Positions 35,233 through 45,635 of a stretch of DNA of 64,000 nucleotides are shown here, in pieces. The notes beneath the pieces were generated by a model. It saw only the letters and a program-made list of their open reading frames with translations, did no database searches and had not been told where the DNA came from. The DNA is from Massilia alkalitolerans DSM 17462 (lineage in GTDB: Bacteria > Pseudomonadota > Gammaproteobacteria > Burkholderiales > Burkholderiaceae_D). The stretch spans positions 42,593-106,592 of the forward strand of contig NZ_ATYR01000022.1 of the NCBI RefSeq assembly GCF_000427785.1, in the 5' to 3' direction. A program made the translations under genes and the position numbers. Position 1 is the first letter of the stretch, and each line of letters starts with the position of its first letter.

Positions 35233-37818
35233 GTGACCGGCACCAGCTCCTCGATCGTCCGCAGGCCCCTGCGCGCCTACCTGCTCTGGCTGGTGCTGGC
35301 TACCCTGCTGCCCAGCGTCATCGGAGCGTCGATCCTGTTCGTCCACCAGTACCAGAAGGCACGCGCCCAGATCGAGAAGAACACGCTGCAGACGGTGCGC
35401 GCGCTGGTGCACAGCACCGACAACAAGCTGCGCGAGGCGCGCTCGATCGCCCAGACCCTGTCCACCATCGACGCCCTCGCGGCCGAGGACTTCGCCCGCA
35501 CCCATTACCAGGCGCGCGAAGCGCTGGCGCTGGCCGGTGGACGCATGAACGCGGTGCTGCGCGACCGCAGCGGCCAGCAGCTGATCAACACCGCGGTCGA
35601 CTACGGCACCCCGCTGCCGCGCCATCCCACTCCGTCCATCGAGCAGGTCTTCGTCACCGGCCGGCCGGCGGTGTCGGACGTGTTTCAGGGCCAGCTGCGC
35701 AAGGGCGCGCTGGCCAGCGTCGACGTGCCGGTGCGCGTGCGCGGGCAGGTGCGCTACGTGCTGAGCATCGGCATGGGCCCGGAAGAGTTCGACGGCCTGC
35801 TGGGCCCGACCTCGGTGCCGGAAGGCGCCGTCGCCTCGCTGTTCGACCGCAAGGGGATCATCTTCAACCGCAACATCAACCGCGACAAGTCGATCGGCCA
35901 GCCGGTCAACCCGCTGTTGCGCGACGCGGCCAGCCGCCAGCAGGAAGGCACCATCGCCTCGCGTTCGCGCGAAGGCAAGCCGCTCCTGACCAGCTACGCG
36001 CGCTCGCCCCTGAGCGGCTGGGGCGTGGCGATCGGCATCCCGCGTGAATCCCTGCGCACGGAGTTGATGGACCAGCTTGCCCTGATGGCGGGCGTCGCCG
36101 CGGCGCTGTTCGCGATCGGCCTGTGCCTGGCCTGGCTGATCGGCGGCCGCCTGGCGCGCTCGGTGCAGGCGCTTACGGGCCGGGCGCAGGCGCTCGGCGT
36201 GGGCGACACGCTGCCGCCGCTCGAAGACGTGCACGTGCGCGAGGCCGCGGAAGTGGCGGCGGCCATGGCCGATGCCGCCGCGCTGCTGTCGGAGCGCTCG
36301 CGCCAGCTGGCCGGCAAGGAATCGGCGCTGCGCGAGACCCACATGCTGGCGCGTTTCGGCACCTGGCAGTGGAAGCAGGGCAGCGAAGAAATCGAGGTCT
36401 CCGATTCGGTCCCCTACATCTTCGGGCGCCCGATGCCGCCCTTCCCGCAGCAGCGCGGCACCGTGCTGAGCGAAGAGTCGTGGCTGCAGGTGCAGCGCCT
36501 CACGGGCGAACTGGTGCGCCAGGGCGGCAGCGGCAAACTGCAGCTGCACGCCTTCCATGCCGACGGGCACCGCATCTGGCTCGACTACCGCTGCGAGAGC
36601 GTGCATGGCCCCGACGGGCGGGTGGTGGCGCTGCGCGGCAGCATGCAGGACATCACCGAGCGCGTGCGCGCCGAGGAAGCCCTGCGCCAGGCCGACCAGC
36701 GCAAGAACGAATTCCTGGCGATGCTGGCGCACGAGTTGCGCAACCCGCTGGCGCCGATCTCCTCGGGCGCCCAGCTGCTCGGCCAGGATAGCCTCGAGCC
36801 GGCGCGCGTCAAGCAGATCAGCGCCATCATCGCGCGCCAGGCGCGCCACATGGCCGGCCTGGTGGACGACCTGCTGGACGTCTCGCGCGTCACCCGCGGC
36901 CTGGTGGTCCTGACCAAGGAGCGCATCGACATCAATGCGGTCGTGCAGGACGCCGCCGAACAGGTGCAGGCCCTGGTGCATGGCAAGGAGCACCGGCTGG
37001 AAGTGCAGCTGCTGCCCCAGCCCTGCTTCGTGCTGGGCGACCGCAAGCGCCTGGTGCAGGTGGTGGGCAACCTGCTGCACAACGCGGCCAAGTTCACCGA
37101 TCGCGGCGGCCGCATTGCGGTGGCGGTGAGCAGCGCCGGCGCTCAGGGCGCCGAGAATGTGCTGGTGGAGGTGCGCGACAACGGCATCGGCATGCTGCCC
37201 ACGGAACAGGAACGCGCCTTCGACATGTTCGTGCAGGGCGAGCGCACGCCCGACCGTTCGCTCGGCGGCCTGGGGATAGGCCTGGCGCTGGTGCGCAGCC
37301 TGGTCGAGCTGCACGGCGGCAGCGTCCATGTGAGTAGCGCCGGCCATGGCATGGGAAGCAGCTTCACGGTGCACCTGCCGCGCTGCCAGGAACGCGCCGG
37401 CGAAGCGGACGGCGACGCCGGCGCGGCGGCGCCAGGGGCGTCCTTGCGGGTGCTGGTGGTGGACGACAACGTCGACGCGGCCCAGATACTGTCGATGTAC
37501 GTGGGCGCGCAGGGCCACGAGGTGCGGGTGGAACACGACTCGCTCGAGGCGCTGGCGCAGGCCGCCGGCTTCGCGCCCGAGCTCTGCCTGCTCGACATCG
37601 GGCTGCCGGAGATGGACGGCTACGAACTGGCGCGCCGCCTGCGCCGGCACCCGGCCACCGCCGGTGCCACCCTGGTGGCGGTGACCGGCTACGGCCAGGA
37701 CCAGGACCGGCGCAACAGCGCCGCGGCCGGCTTCGACCACCACCTGGTGAAACCGGTGGACATGGCGGCGCTCGAGAAGATCCTCGCCGGCGCCGCGGCC
37801 GAGTCTTCTAGCGTTTGA
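35233..37818 (+). CDS. Membrane hybrid histidine kinase with receiver domain
   Basis: 861 residues. Two membrane segments (~18-40 and ~280-305) enclose a dCACHE-like periplasmic sensor. Then come HAMP-like and PAS segments, HisKA with H500 in L-A-H-E-L-R-N-P, HATPase (N-A-A-K-F, G-L-G-I-G-L), and a receiver with D788 in L-D-I-G-L-P-E. The kinase-receiver half is closely similar to the kinase at 23871-26618. GTG 35233 is the only plausible start. Its last 11 bases overlap the opposing M28 gene. Confidence 0.92.
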   Translation: MTGTSSSIVRRPLRAYLLWLVLATLLPSVIGASILFVHQYQKARAQIEKNTLQTVRALVHSTDNKLREARSIAQTLSTIDALAAEDFARTHYQAREALALAGGRMNAVLRDRSGQQLINTAVDYGTPLPRHPTPSIEQVFVTGRPAVSDVFQGQLRKGALASVDVPVRVRGQVRYVLSIGMGPEEFDGLLGPTSVPEGAVASLFDRKGIIFNRNINRDKSIGQPVNPLLRDAASRQQEGTIASRSREGKPLLTSYARSPLSGWGVAIGIPRESLRTELMDQLALMAGVAAALFAIGLCLAWLIGGRLARSVQALTGRAQALGVGDTLPPLEDVHVREAAEVAAAMADAAALLSERSRQLAGKESALRETHMLARFGTWQWKQGSEEIEVSDSVPYIFGRPMPPFPQQRGTVLSEESWLQVQRLTGELVRQGGSGKLQLHAFHADGHRIWLDYRCESVHGPDGRVVALRGSMQDITERVRAEEALRQADQRKNEFLAMLAHELRNPLAPISSGAQLLGQDSLEPARVKQISAIIARQARHMAGLVDDLLDVSRVTRGLVVLTKERIDINAVVQDAAEQVQALVHGKEHRLEVQLLPQPCFVLGDRKRLVQVVGNLLHNAAKFTDRGGRIAVAVSSAGAQGAENVLVEVRDNGIGMLPTEQERAFDMFVQGERTPDRSLGGLGIGLALVRSLVELHGGSVHVSSAGHGMGSSFTVHLPRCQERAGEADGDAGAAAPGASLRVLVVDDNVDAAQILSMYVGAQGHEVRVEHDSLEALAQAAGFAPELCLLDIGLPEMDGYELARRLRRHPATAGATLVAVTGYGQDQDRRNSAAAGFDHHLVKPVDMAALEKILAGAAAESSSV

Positions 37819-39436
37819 CGCTGCCGAAGGGATCGCCCTTTTTCCAGGACGGCATGGTGGGCGCGTTGGCCACCGCATAGCCCAGGTTGAGGGTGAACTG
37901 GGCCTGCTGCACCATGCCCGACAGGTCCCAGTCGGGGCGGTACTCGTCGCTCACCTGGTGGTAGTCCTTCTTGAAGCCCACCATCTTCTCGCTCGAGGCG
38001 GCGTGGTCGTGGGCGAACTCGAAGTGGCCGTCGCCCGAGAACACGGCCGAGCCAACGTTAAAGGCCGGCACGCCAGCCTTGGCGAAATTGAAGTGGTCCG
38101 CGCGGAAGTAGGAACCCGACAGGTCGGGGATGGTCGGGGCCAGCTTCAGTCCCATTCCCTTCGCCACCTGGGCGGCAGTGTCGTACAGGGTGCTGCGCTC
38201 GGCGCCCGGCACGCCGATGTCTTTCGTCCTGCCGACAAAATTCAGGCTGTCGAGATTCAGGTCGGCGGCGGTCCGGGCCAGCGGCACCGCCGGGTTCTTC
38301 ACGTAGGCGGCGCTGCCCAGCAGCCCCTGCTCCTCGGCCGCCGGCCACAGGAACACCTGGGTGCGGCGCGCCGGCTTCTTCACCGCCTCGGCGGCCATCG
38401 CCAGCAGCGCGGCGGTGCCGGAGGCGTTGTCGATGGCGCCGTTGTAGATGCGATCCGTTTTTCCGGGCTGGGGCTTCTCGTCCATGCCCATGTGGTCCCA
38501 GTGCGAGGAGTACACCACCGCCTGTTCCTTCAGCTTGGGGTCGGTGCCGGGCACGATGCCGGCGACGTTGTACTGCTCGACCATGCGGATGGCGGACTTG
38601 ATCTCGACGTGGGCGGCGATCTTCAGGTCCACCGGACGGAAGTCGCGCCGCTCGGCCTGGGCGCGCAGCGCGTCGAGGTCGAAGCCGCCGGCTGCGAACA
38701 GCTCGCGCGCGGTGTCTTCGTGCAGCCAGCCTTCGACCGGGTTGCCGGGCCCCGCCAGGTGGAAGCGCTCGTGCGAGAAGCCGTTGGCCGGCACGCTCCA
38801 CGGGTAGGACGAGGACGGCAGCGTGTGGATCAGCAGCACCCCGGCCGCGCCCTTGCGCACCGCTTCCTCGAACTTGTACAGCCAGCGCCCGTACCACGTG
38901 TAGGCCTTGCCGGCGAAGCGCTTCGGTTCTTCCACGGTGGGCTGCGGGTCGTTGACCATCATGACCAGGATCTTGCCCTTGACGTCGAGGTCCTTGTAGT
39001 CGTCCCACTTCTCCTCGGGGGCCGATACGCCGTAGCCGACGAACAGCAGCGGCGCGTCAAAAGACAGCTGGGTGCGCCCGCTGGCGGTGCCGAACACGAT
39101 GCCCTTGCCGATCTCCGGCGCGATGCGCTTGCCGCCCGCCTGGAAGCTGACCGCGCTGCCCGGCAGCAGCCTGGTGCCTTCGATCTCGACCTTCTGGCGG
39201 TAGCCCTCGCCCTTGGGAAAAGCCGGCTTCAGGCCGATGATCGCGGCCTGGGTCTCGAGGTAGCGCACCGCCAGGTCGCCGCCGCGCTGGCCGGTGCCGC
39301 GGCCTTCGAACAGGTCGTCCGCGAGGAAGGCCAGGTGGCCGCGCAGGACCGGTTCGGAGACGGTCGGGGCCTGCTGGGCGAAGGCATGGGTGGACAGGCC
39401 CAGTGCGGTGGCGAGGGCAAGGCGGGAAAGTCGCAT
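37808..39436 (-). CDS. Exported M28 family metallopeptidase
   Basis: 542 residues. Signal peptide M-R-L-S-R-L-A ... A-F-A, a protease-associated (PA) insert (~100-250), then the M28 zinc site: H and D in S-S-H-W-D-H-M, D in G-A-I-D-N-A-S-G, catalytic Glu pair in A-A-E-E-Q-G-L-L-G-S, D in N-L-D-S-L-N and H in D-Y-H-Q-V-S-D-E-Y. It resembles secreted aminopeptidases acting on peptides in the periplasm or outside. Start 39436 gives the signal peptide at residue 1. Confidence 0.92.
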   Translation of the reverse strand: MRLSRLALATALGLSTHAFAQQAPTVSEPVLRGHLAFLADDLFEGRGTGQRGGDLAVRYLETQAAIIGLKPAFPKGEGYRQKVEIEGTRLLPGSAVSFQAGGKRIAPEIGKGIVFGTASGRTQLSFDAPLLFVGYGVSAPEEKWDDYKDLDVKGKILVMMVNDPQPTVEEPKRFAGKAYTWYGRWLYKFEEAVRKGAAGVLLIHTLPSSSYPWSVPANGFSHERFHLAGPGNPVEGWLHEDTARELFAAGGFDLDALRAQAERRDFRPVDLKIAAHVEIKSAIRMVEQYNVAGIVPGTDPKLKEQAVVYSSHWDHMGMDEKPQPGKTDRIYNGAIDNASGTAALLAMAAEAVKKPARRTQVFLWPAAEEQGLLGSAAYVKNPAVPLARTAADLNLDSLNFVGRTKDIGVPGAERSTLYDTAAQVAKGMGLKLAPTIPDLSGSYFRADHFNFAKAGVPAFNVGSAVFSGDGHFEFAHDHAASSEKMVGFKKDYHQVSDEYRPDWDLSGMVQQAQFTLNLGYAVANAPTMPSWKKGDPFGSVKR

Positions 39437-39567
39437 CGAAGAATCCAGTCTGGAATGCCGGCTCGGCAAAAGCGCCATCTTAACCCGGCATACATATCCT
39501 GCGCAGCTTCCTTGCGGCGCCCTCCCCCGCGCGCCTATACTTGCCTTCTACCGAACAGGGACATGCC

Positions 39568-39981
39568 ATGACCATCACCCGCCGCACCGCCGCTACCACA
39601 CTGGTTGCCCTGGCCGCCCTGCCCCTCGCCACCCGGGCCCAGAGCAGGCCAGACAAAAAGGAAGCCGCCCCCATGTACGGATTGATCGGAAAAATGCGCG
39701 CCCATCCGGGCCAGCGCGATGCCCTCATCGCCATCCTGCTGGAGGGCACGGCCGCCATGCCGGGCTGCCTCAGCTATGGCATCGCCAAGGACAAGCTCGA
39801 TGCCGACGCGCTGTGGATCACCGAGACCTGGGTCGACCAGGACAGCCACAAGGCCTCGCTGTCGCTGCCCGCGGTGCAGGCGGCAATCGCCAAGGGACGT
39901 CCGCTGATCGCCGGCTTCGGCGAGCGCTTCGAGACCGAGCCGGTGGGCGGCCACGCCACCATGTCCAAGAAATCCGCGTAG
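39568..39981 (+). CDS. Antibiotic-biosynthesis-monooxygenase (ABM) domain protein with Tat-like signal
   Basis: 137 residues. The N-terminus T-I-T-R-R-T-A-A followed by a hydrophobic stretch and A-T-R-A resembles a twin-arginine signal. The ABM ferredoxin-like domain begins M-Y-G-L-I-G-K-M-R-A and includes P-G-C-L-S-Y-G and W-I-T-E-T-W-V-D. ABM domains are small heme-degrading or quinol-type monooxygenases, or simply dimeric stress proteins. It ends 3 bases before the opposing kinase gene. Confidence 0.8.
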   Translation: MTITRRTAATTLVALAALPLATRAQSRPDKKEAAPMYGLIGKMRAHPGQRDALIAILLEGTAAMPGCLSYGIAKDKLDADALWITETWVDQDSHKASLSLPAVQAAIAKGRPLIAGFGERFETEPVGGHATMSKKSA

Positions 39982-39984
39982 CGT

Positions 39985-41142
39985 TCAGGCCGCGGTGGGC
40001 GCCCCGGCAAAGGGCCGCGCGTCAAGCGGAATGTCGATGACGAAGGCGGTGCCGTCTTCGAGGGAACTGGACATCATCACGCTGCCTCCATGGGCTTCGG
40101 CCACGCGCCGCACATAAGGCAGTCCCACGCCCCAGCCTTCGCCATTGCGCTCGGCCAGGCCCTGGTTGCCGGCGCGGCGGTACAGCTGGAAGATGCTCTC
40201 GCTGTCTTCCGGCGCGATCGGCGGGCCCTGGTTATACACCATCAGCTGCACCCGCTCGACCGTGGTCGATACCGTCACCTGGATCTGTGCCTCGTGGTCG
40301 CCGTACTTGATCGCATTGTTGACCAGGTTTTCGACGGCGCGCCGGATCGCCTCGCCGCACCACCAGCCTTCGAGCGGCTCCGCATCGATCGCCAGCGCGA
40401 TGGGGTGGAAAGCTTCGGCCGACTGGACAACGTCGCGCACCAGCGCCGCCAGGTCGACACGGTCGATCTGCAGCGTCACCTTGCCGGTCTTGCAGAAGGC
40501 AATGCGGTCGAGCAGCTCGCGCGTCATGCCGTCGATGCGCTGGGTGCTGGCCACGATCTTGTCGGCGAAGCGGCGCGCGTTCGGATCCTGCGAAGTATGG
40601 TTGATCATCTCGGCCGCCATCTGGGCCGTGGACAGGGGCGTGCGCAGGTCGTGCGCCATCGCGGCGACGAACTGCTCGCGCAGGGCGGCCTGCACCACGG
40701 TGAAGGCGTTTGCGCTCTCGCGGATGGTGGCGTCGATGTGGGCGAACAGCGTGGTGCGCTGCCCTTCGTCCAGCAGCACGCCGTGATGGGCCAGTTCGCG
40801 GAACAGGACGTTGCGGAAGATCTGCATCTCGTGGATGACGGCGGTGGCGTCGTAGCTCGTCATGCGCGCACGTTCGCCGCCATGCTCGCTGGCGAGCGCG
40901 CCGAGGTCGGTGAGCAGGCGCGCCGAATGGCCCGGGGTAAGCAGCGCGGCCAGGGTGTCGAAGTAGGCCGGCAGGGTGTTCTCGGCGATCGGCGGGGCCA
41001 GTTCCCGCGCCTGCGGCACCACGGCGCGTACCTCGCTTATCCAGGCGTCGATGATGAGGCGGCGCAAGGCCACCATCGCCCGCGTGACGGGCGACAAATC
41101 GGGATCGTCCGGGGACAGGTGTCCGGTCAGGTTGGCGCTCAT
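39985..41142 (-). CDS. Soluble sensor histidine kinase
   Basis: 385 residues, no membrane segment. An N-terminal all-helical sensor of ~150 residues (RsbRD-N-like, with W-I-S-E-V) is followed by HisKA with H164 in M-A-H-D-L-R-T-P and HATPase with N-L-V-N-N-A-I-K-Y and G-W-G-V-G-L-P-Y. There is no receiver domain and no adjacent response regulator, so its partner is encoded elsewhere. Confidence 0.85.
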   Translation of the reverse strand: MSANLTGHLSPDDPDLSPVTRAMVALRRLIIDAWISEVRAVVPQARELAPPIAENTLPAYFDTLAALLTPGHSARLLTDLGALASEHGGERARMTSYDATAVIHEMQIFRNVLFRELAHHGVLLDEGQRTTLFAHIDATIRESANAFTVVQAALREQFVAAMAHDLRTPLSTAQMAAEMINHTSQDPNARRFADKIVASTQRIDGMTRELLDRIAFCKTGKVTLQIDRVDLAALVRDVVQSAEAFHPIALAIDAEPLEGWWCGEAIRRAVENLVNNAIKYGDHEAQIQVTVSTTVERVQLMVYNQGPPIAPEDSESIFQLYRRAGNQGLAERNGEGWGVGLPYVRRVAEAHGGSVMMSSSLEDGTAFVIDIPLDARPFAGAPTAA

Positions 41143-41285
41143 CGGGAAAGCGGTCGCGTTGTCAAATTAGAACGTGACCCCAGTCTACACGACGGTCTTT
41201 ACAGGCGGCGCGTGAATGCCGCCCGCCGCATTCATCAGCTCAACTTATAGATGATGATGCCCTATAAGCAAAGCTTCTGAATGGC

Positions 41286-42287
41286 TCAGTGGCCCGACTT
41301 CAGGTAGTCCATGTACTTGGCGACGCCCGTGGCCACGTCGGTGAAGGGTTCCTGGTAGCCGGCGGCGCGCAGCGCGCCGATATCGGCCTGGGTGAAGCTC
41401 TGGTACTTGCCCTTCAGCTTGTCCGGGAACGGGATGTATTCGAGCAGGCCCTTGTCCACGATCTGCGCCAGCGTGAGCGGCGCATTGCCCTCGTTGGCGA
41501 GCGCATTCACCGTGGCCACCGCCAGGTCGTTGAAGGGCTGGGCGCGGCCGGTGCCGAGGTTGAAAATGCCGCGCTTGTCCGGATGATCGAGGAAGAACAG
41601 GTTGACCTTGACCACGTCTTCCACGTAGATGAAGTCGCGCATCTGGGTGCCGGCCTCATAGCCTTCGTTGGCGCCGAACAGCTTGACCTTGCCCTCTTTC
41701 TGGAACTGGTGGTATTGGTGGAACGGGACCGAGGCCATCGTGCCCTTGTGTCCTTCCAGCGGACCGTACACGTTGAAGTAGCGCAGGCCCACCACCTGGC
41801 TGCCCTTGGCCATGCCGTGCTGCGCCCAGTAGCGGCGCATGTACTGGTCGAACAGGAACTTCGAATAGCCGTAGACGTTGAGCGGGCGCTCGTGCTGGCG
41901 CTCTTCCCTGAACACGCTGCCGCCGCCGTACACCGCGGCCGACGAGGCGTAGATGAAGGGAATACGCTCGCGCTGGCAGAACTCGAACAGCGCGATGGTG
42001 TACTCGTAGTTATTCTTCATCATGTAGCGGCCGTCGGTCTCCATGGTGTTGGAGCAGGCGCCCTGGTGCAGCACGGCGGAGAACTTGCCGTCGAATTCGC
42101 CGGCCTTCAGGCGCACGATGAAGTCTTCCTTATCGAGGTAGTCGGCCACTTCGGTGTCGACGATATTCAGGAATTTTTCCGGACGCGCCATGTTATCGAC
42201 CGCAAACACGCTGAAGGGCTTGCGCTTCGACAGGGCGTGGACCAGGTTGGCTCCGATGAAGCCTGCTGCGCCAGTAACCAGTATCAT
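41286..42287 (-). CDS. hldD: ADP-L-glycero-D-manno-heptose-6-epimerase
   Basis: 333 residues, extended SDR family. N-terminal G-A-A-G-F-I-G binds NADP, catalytic Y-G-Y-S-K is preceded by S-S-A-A-V-Y-G, and Q-M-R-D-F-I-Y-V-E-D is typical. It makes the L,D-heptose nucleotide used for the lipopolysaccharide inner core. GAGG lies just before the ATG. It follows waaF by 24 bases, forming an LPS core operon: the substrate-making enzyme with the transferase that uses it. Confidence 0.95.
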   Translation of the reverse strand: MILVTGAAGFIGANLVHALSKRKPFSVFAVDNMARPEKFLNIVDTEVADYLDKEDFIVRLKAGEFDGKFSAVLHQGACSNTMETDGRYMMKNNYEYTIALFEFCQRERIPFIYASSAAVYGGGSVFREERQHERPLNVYGYSKFLFDQYMRRYWAQHGMAKGSQVVGLRYFNVYGPLEGHKGTMASVPFHQYHQFQKEGKVKLFGANEGYEAGTQMRDFIYVEDVVKVNLFFLDHPDKRGIFNLGTGRAQPFNDLAVATVNALANEGNAPLTLAQIVDKGLLEYIPFPDKLKGKYQSFTQADIGALRAAGYQEPFTDVATGVAKYMDYLKSGH

Positions 42288-42311
42288 TTTCTACCTCGTT
42301 TCAATAATCGT

Positions 42312-43331
42312 TCAGGCTGCGAGCATGGGCTGCAGCGGTTGCCACACATCCTTGGGCAGGATCTGCTTCATGCAGTTCTGGTGCCCCAGCGGACATTCGC
42401 GCTGCTGGCAGGGCGAGCACTCGATGTGCAGCCACAGGATCTTCGCCAGCTCGGACAGCGGCGGCGTATGGCGCGGGTCGGTCGGGCCGTAGATCGCCAC
42501 CACCGGGCGGCGCAGCGCCGCGCCGATGTGCATCAGGCCGGAGTCGTTGGTGACCACCGCGGCGGCAATCGAGATCAACGCGATCGCCTCGCTCAGCGAG
42601 GTGGAACCGGCCAGGTTGTGCGCTTGCGGCACGATGGCGGTGATCTCGTCGCAGACGGCGCGGTCCTTCGGCGAGCCGAGCAGCAGGATCTGCGCGTCCG
42701 GCACATTCGCGCGGATAGTCTGCGCCAGCTCGGCGAAGTATGGCGCCGGCCAGCGCTTGGCCGGGCCGAATTCGGCGCCGGGCGCGAAGGCCACGTAGGT
42801 GCCGGCCGGCAGCTTCAAACGGGCGATGGCGGCGTCGGCCTCGCCCGGCGCGACCGACATTTCCGGCTCCGGCAATTTTTCCGGACGCGGCAGGTGGCGC
42901 ACCGGCTCGTCGGCCAGCGCCTGGTAGAACTGCGCCATCGGGCGCGGCGCGGCCTTGTCGTCGTGGTGCATCACATTGACCAGGCCGTAGCGCATCTCGC
43001 CCTTGTAGCCGACGCGTTTCCTGATACCCGCCAGCCAGGGGATCAAGGCGAACTTGAGCGTGTTCGGCAGCACATAGGAGTCGGCATAGCCGCGCGCCTT
43101 GAGCATCCTGGCGAAGGCCTTGCGTTCCTTCCACTGCAGCGAACCATGCTTGAAGGGCGATTCGATGACCTCGTCCACTTCGCGCATGGCGCGCCAGACC
43201 GGCGCGACCCAGGTCGGCGCCAGCACGTCGATCGGCCGCTCGGGATGCTTTTCGCGCAGGCGGCGCAGCAGCGGCTGCGCCATGACGGCGTCGCCGATCC
43301 AGTTGGGGGAAATGACAAGCGTGCGCAACAT
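42312..43331 (-). CDS. waaF: ADP-heptose:LPS heptosyltransferase II
   Basis: 339 residues of the GT9 family. N-terminal S-P-N-W-I-G-D-A-V-M, F-A-P-G-A-E-F-G-P-A-K-R-W-P, V-T-N-D-S-G-L-M-H-I and the Cys-rich C-terminal C-S-P-C-Q-Q-R-E-C-P are WaaF hallmarks. It adds the second heptose to the LPS inner core. Start M-L-R-T-L-V-I at 43331 is the family start; an in-frame ATG at 43352 is less likely. It is co-oriented with hldD downstream and the ABC-F gene upstream. Confidence 0.95.
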   Translation of the reverse strand: MLRTLVISPNWIGDAVMAQPLLRRLREKHPERPIDVLAPTWVAPVWRAMREVDEVIESPFKHGSLQWKERKAFARMLKARGYADSYVLPNTLKFALIPWLAGIRKRVGYKGEMRYGLVNVMHHDDKAAPRPMAQFYQALADEPVRHLPRPEKLPEPEMSVAPGEADAAIARLKLPAGTYVAFAPGAEFGPAKRWPAPYFAELAQTIRANVPDAQILLLGSPKDRAVCDEITAIVPQAHNLAGSTSLSEAIALISIAAAVVTNDSGLMHIGAALRRPVVAIYGPTDPRHTPPLSELAKILWLHIECSPCQQRECPLGHQNCMKQILPKDVWQPLQPMLAA

Positions 43332-43365
43332 GGGGCTTTCGTATTCCTGCAATGGTGATCCGCGA

Positions 43366-44977
<1,612 letters not shown>

Positions 44978-45158
44978 TGAACCTCCATGGATGCCGGAAC
45001 TCCCCTGCTGTTGCGGGAAGGTGGGAAGAACTGGCCGTCAAGCAGACGGCGGCATCAATGGCGCATTGGACGACACCTCCAAAATGAATGTGTTGGAATG
45101 ATAGCAAACTTCTGAGCCGGACAGCGATGCCTCCCGGGGCGCTGGTTATAATGTTGGC

Positions 45159-45542
45159 ATGCCCCGCTCATCGACAAGCCAGGTCTTGCGTGCATGGATC
45201 GCCCTCGTGGCCTTCGTGTTCAGCCTGTTCGCGCCTGCGCTGTCGCATGCTTTCGCCCCGCCGCAATTTTTTGCGCACACAAGCGAAATCTGTACCGCGG
45301 CCGGCATGGTCATGATGCCCGTGCCCGATAGTCCGGAAAGGGCTCCGGGAGCGATGCCGGACATGACGCACTGCGACCTGTGCTGCTCGCACCATGCGCC
45401 GGTGCTGCTGCCCCCGACTCCCGACTTGCCGCCGCTTGCCGTCCTCCCGCGCGACAGCTATCCGCGACTCTTCTACCAGTCCCCATCCCTGCAGTTCGCG
45501 TGGACACCGGCGCAGTCACGGGCGCCGCCAAGCTTCTCCTGA
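45159..45542 (+). CDS. DUF2946-type small exported protein
   Basis: 127 residues. A hydrophobic N-terminal segment (~12-31) ends A-L-S-H-A, followed by a Met-rich stretch (M-V-M-M-P-V, A-M-P-D-M) and the metal-binding-like T-H-C-D-L-C-C-S-H-H. This Cys/His/Met pattern is that of DUF2946 proteins, which are often next to copper genes. It lies 93 bases before a TonB-dependent receptor on the same strand, so both are probably one operon. A role in copper uptake or sensing is inference. Confidence 0.72.
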   Translation: MPRSSTSQVLRAWIALVAFVFSLFAPALSHAFAPPQFFAHTSEICTAAGMVMMPVPDSPERAPGAMPDMTHCDLCCSHHAPVLLPPTPDLPPLAVLPRDSYPRLFYQSPSLQFAWTPAQSRAPPSFS

Positions 45543-45635
45543 CCGCTCTCCCTTCGTACCGGTTCTGAATACCGGAAGACTCGCTATCGCGTGTGACCCG
45601 CCACGCCTGTGGCCTCACACGCCCAAGGAAACGCA

